In this document: positions 61,557 through 64,000 of the stretch, piece after piece
Layout: every line of letters begins with the position of its first letter
How positions within the stretch are numbered: position 1 is the first letter of the stretch
Origin: Candidatus Schekmanbacteria bacterium
GTDB taxonomy: Bacteria; Schekmanbacteria; GWA2-38-11; J061
DNA length: 64,000 nt
NCBI GenBank assembly: GCA_016219965.1
Contig: JACRJM010000004.1
Coordinates: 248,001 to 312,000 of the forward strand
Direction of reading: 5' to 3'
Made by a program: the position numbers and the translations under genes
The notes under the pieces: generated by a model
What the model saw: the letters and a program-made list of their open reading frames with translations, nothing else
What the model was told of the DNA's origin: nothing
Database searches by the model: none

Positions 61557-61566
61557 GGAGAGGCTT

Positions 61567-63126
61567 ATGACTATGCCGGTTGCCACAGGCAGTCAGATGC
61601 GTGAGATTGACAGGATCACTATCGATGAGAGAGGAATTCCCGGGATTACATTGATGGAAAATGCAGGGCAGGGAGTTGCACATGCTGTCAGGAAGTATCT
61701 GGGACCACTACACGATAAGAATATTGTTGTTGTATGCGGCAAAGGTAATAATGGCGGTGATGGCATGGTAGTCGCCCGTTTACTTTCCAAAGAATGCCCT
61801 TCTCTCCAGATTTTTCTCCTTGCAGATGAAAAAGAACTTAAAGGCGATGCACTTGAAAATTATAGACGAGCAAGAACTGAAGAAATCAGGGTTGCCGAGT
61901 TAAAGAATTCGAAAGACCTGATTGGAAAGAGCCTCGGCAATTTAGAGGAAGCGGATATTATAATTGATGCCATATTCGGGACAGGCATAAACGGGCCGGT
62001 AAAGGGATTTTATGGTGAAGTCATAGAGCTTATTAATAGAACTTCCGCAAAGGTTGTATCAATTGATGTTCCTTCAGGGCTGTCATCCGATTCAGGTGAG
62101 GTTTTCGAACCGGCTGTACATGCTTTTATGACAGTGACCTTAGGTTTGCCCAAAGTATCTTCCATTGTTTATCCGGCGGCCTCACTTTACGGACATCTTG
62201 AGATTGCAGATATAGGTATACCTGATGAAGTTGTAAAGGGTACTAGCTTTAATATAAATCTTATTGAAAAGGAAGATGTGGCATCACTCATTCCCGTAAG
62301 ACAAAGAGATGCACATAAGGGGGATTTTGGCCATCTGCTAATAGTGGGCGGCTCACCGGGAAAGAGCGGTGCAGTGATCATGGCGGCCAATGCAGCACTT
62401 CGGAGCGGTGCCGGGCTGGTAACGGTTGTTGTACCACAGAGTCTTGACATGGTAATGGAATGCGGACTTCTTGAAGCTATGTCACTTTCGCTTCCTGAAA
62501 CCGAAGATGGAACCTTATCTCCCAAAGGTGTTAAACAGTTTCTGCAATTTGCAAAAAACAAAAGCGTTATAGCGATAGGCCCTGGGATAGGAACTAATAA
62601 TGAGACGCTGGAATTTCTATCCTCTATACTTTCATCAGTAGATATTCCGGTTGTGTTAGATGCAGATGCGATTAACCTTGTTGCAAAAAATCCTGAAATA
62701 TTAAAAAACACAAAGGCAGAGATTGTCATTACGCCACATCCCGGAGAGATGGCTCGTCTGGCCGGTATCCAGTCATCAGAGGTTCAGGCAAGAAGATTAG
62801 AAATCTGCAATGAAGTAGCTTCCAAATATAATGTTACTGTGGTGCTAAAGGGGAAAAATTCCATTATCTCAAAATGCGGAAGGTTTGCTTATATTAATCC
62901 AACCGGAAATCCCGGCATGGCTTCAGGAGGGAGCGGAGATGTGCTTACTGGTGTTATAGCCGGTCTCATTTCACAGAAGATAGAGCCTGGAGATGCAGCA
63001 TATGCCGGTACATATATCCACGGACTTGCGGGTGATATGGCTGCTTCTGCAACAGGGGAGATTTCTTTGATTGCACGGGATATAATAGAGTATATACCGG
63101 AAGCTATTAAGGAATGCCTTAAATGA
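61567..63126 (+). CDS. nnr: Bifunctional NAD(P)HX epimerase/dehydratase
   Basis: 519 aa, fusion of NnrE (YjeF_N; MREIDRITIDERGIPGITLMENAGQG, GKGNNGGDGMVVARLL, DAIFGTGINGPVKG) and NnrD (YjeF_C; RDAHKGDFGHLLIVGGSPGKSGAVIMAANAALRSGAGLVTV, ITPHPGEMARL, NPTGNPGMASGGSGDVLTGVIAGLI). It repairs hydrated NADH and NADPH. Starts 10 bases after ridA with GAGGAGAGG. Confidence 0.95.
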   Translation: MTMPVATGSQMREIDRITIDERGIPGITLMENAGQGVAHAVRKYLGPLHDKNIVVVCGKGNNGGDGMVVARLLSKECPSLQIFLLADEKELKGDALENYRRARTEEIRVAELKNSKDLIGKSLGNLEEADIIIDAIFGTGINGPVKGFYGEVIELINRTSAKVVSIDVPSGLSSDSGEVFEPAVHAFMTVTLGLPKVSSIVYPAASLYGHLEIADIGIPDEVVKGTSFNINLIEKEDVASLIPVRQRDAHKGDFGHLLIVGGSPGKSGAVIMAANAALRSGAGLVTVVVPQSLDMVMECGLLEAMSLSLPETEDGTLSPKGVKQFLQFAKNKSVIAIGPGIGTNNETLEFLSSILSSVDIPVVLDADAINLVAKNPEILKNTKAEIVITPHPGEMARLAGIQSSEVQARRLEICNEVASKYNVTVVLKGKNSIISKCGRFAYINPTGNPGMASGGSGDVLTGVIAGLISQKIEPGDAAYAGTYIHGLAGDMAASATGEISLIARDIIEYIPEAIKECLK

Positions 63127-63203
63127 TTTTCTTTGAATAAAAATTAACCACAGAGAACTCAGAGAAAAGCGCTGTGTCCCGTGTTGTTTTATTCCGCTGT
63201 AAG

Positions 63204-64000
63204 TTATATCAATGGTATGGTAAAAATAATTGATGTTCCATTAACGAGAGAACTTTCTGCCCATATTCTGCCTTTATGAAATTCTATTATTTTTTTTGAG
63301 ATTGCAAGGCCCAGTCCGCTTCCTCCGGAGTCTCTGCTTCTTGACTTGTCAACTCTGTAGAAACGTTCAAATATTCTCGGCAGGTCTTCAGCAGGAATTC
63401 CATGCCCTGTATCTTTTACTGTAACTTTTGCATTAGCTCCATCTGTTTCAACACTGATGAAAATATTCCCGTTCTGTTCGGTGTGACGTATGGCATTTGA
63501 AATAATGTTCGACAATACCTGTCTGATTTTTGGTTCATCCGCTTTTATATAGAGTGATGTTGATGGTTTTTGGCTGAATCCAATCCTGATGTCCTTCTGC
63601 TTTGCTATAGTTTCGAATTTATCAGTTGATGCCTCTATTACAGATGCAAGGTCGATTGTCTGGAAATCGAATTCACACTGTCCCAGGTCCATTTTTGAAA
63701 AATCAAGCAGATCACGAATAAGATTATCCATGCTTTTCACTTCTTCAGAGATGTCGTTTAAGTATTTTTCGGTCTTTTCGCGGTCAAGTTTTTTATCGAT
63801 CAGGATCTCTGCTTCAGTCTGTATCCTGGTAAGAGGGGAACGGAGTTCATGAGAGATATCTGCGACAAGCTCTCGTCTGTGCTGGTAGAGTTTTGCAAGT
63901 TTTTCCGACATTACATTGAAATTACTGGCAAGCACTCCTATTTCATCTCCCGATTTAACATTGACAGTATAACCGAATTCGCCGTCTGCAATTTTTTGCG
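63204..64000 (-). CDS. Membrane histidine kinase, partial at right edge
   Basis: Visible: the HAMP region (QKIADGEFGYTVNVKSGDEIGVLASNFNVM), HisKA with VADISHELRSPLTRIQTEAEIL, and HATPase with N box, VKDTGHGIP, FERFYRVDKSRSRDSGGSGLGLAISKKIIE. The frame is open to the last base of the window, so the gene extends to the right; its sensor and membrane part are outside. Baes/CpxA-like in layout. Its regulator is not in the window. Confidence 0.9.
   Translation of the reverse strand, partial: QKIADGEFGYTVNVKSGDEIGVLASNFNVMSEKLAKLYQHRRELVADISHELRSPLTRIQTEAEILIDKKLDREKTEKYLNDISEEVKSMDNLIRDLLDFSKMDLGQCEFDFQTIDLASVIEASTDKFETIAKQKDIRIGFSQKPSTSLYIKADEPKIRQVLSNIISNAIRHTEQNGNIFISVETDGANAKVTVKDTGHGIPAEDLPRIFERFYRVDKSRSRDSGGSGLGLAISKKIIEFHKGRIWAESSLVNGTSIIFTIPLI

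Overview
The window is a bacterial chromosome segment with low-to-moderate GC (about 40% by eye). It comes from a Gram-negative, probably environmental organism: it encodes two outer-membrane beta-barrels, SecDF/YajC, c-type cytochromes, a sigma-54 activator, ComEA/ComEC-like proteins and many lipoproteins or secreted proteins. The mix fits deltaproteobacteria-like, Nitrospirota-like or related candidate-phylum lineages. There is no rRNA or other decisive marker, so I do not place it further. I saw no tRNA, rRNA, CRISPR array or intact insertion sequence.

Layout. 1-7.1 kb (+): a tRNA-modification and secretion operon (radical SAM protein, queH, DUF2905, queA, tgt, yajC, secD, secF). 7.1-9.8 kb: small housekeeping and unknown genes (ComEA-like, HAD phosphatase, lipoprotein, amidohydrolase). 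9.98-20.5 kb (-): a phosphate-starvation block. It holds a Pho-type operon (small helical protein, porin, pstS, an embedded histidine kinase, pstC, pstA, pstB, phoU) and the phoB-phoR pair. Between the two lies a foreign insert: an integron-type attC site, an isochorismatase-family gene cassette, a second half attC and a broken DUF2442 gene. 20.7-25.2 kb (+): comEC, a metallo-beta-lactamase-fold protein, hicBA and a sirtuin.

25.2-38.2 kb is an accessory island lying between convergent sirtuin and slipin genes. It carries a DUF4143 ATPase, large secreted repeat proteins, three further toxin-antitoxin-type pairs (Panacea/RelE-like, DUF433/DUF5615, HEPN/MNT) and a SIR2-domain protein of the defence type. 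The striking feature is that modules are punctuated by copies of the sirtuin 3' end. Two of these copies are composite repeats: the slipin 3' end fused to an internally deleted sirtuin fragment.

38.2-48.5 kb (-): slipin-nfeD, then an eight-gene operon combining a U32-family protein, an acyl reductase with an SCP2-like tail, a LuxE-like synthetase, YceI, an alpha/beta hydrolase, an ABC-2 exporter and a glycosyltransferase. It looks like a fatty-acid activation, reduction and export pathway that I cannot name. 48.5-55.4 kb (-): two c-type haem proteins, a strongly folded intergenic RNA candidate, an outer-membrane barrel, and a two-component pair whose NtrC-like regulator is fused in frame to a membrane segment and a roughly 290-residue coiled coil. 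55.5-64 kb: an unknown Cys-rich protein, a small membrane protein, a DksA-like factor, DUF2007, a transglutaminase-like lipoprotein, rel/spoT, ridA, the NAD(P)HX repair enzyme and a histidine kinase that runs off the right edge.
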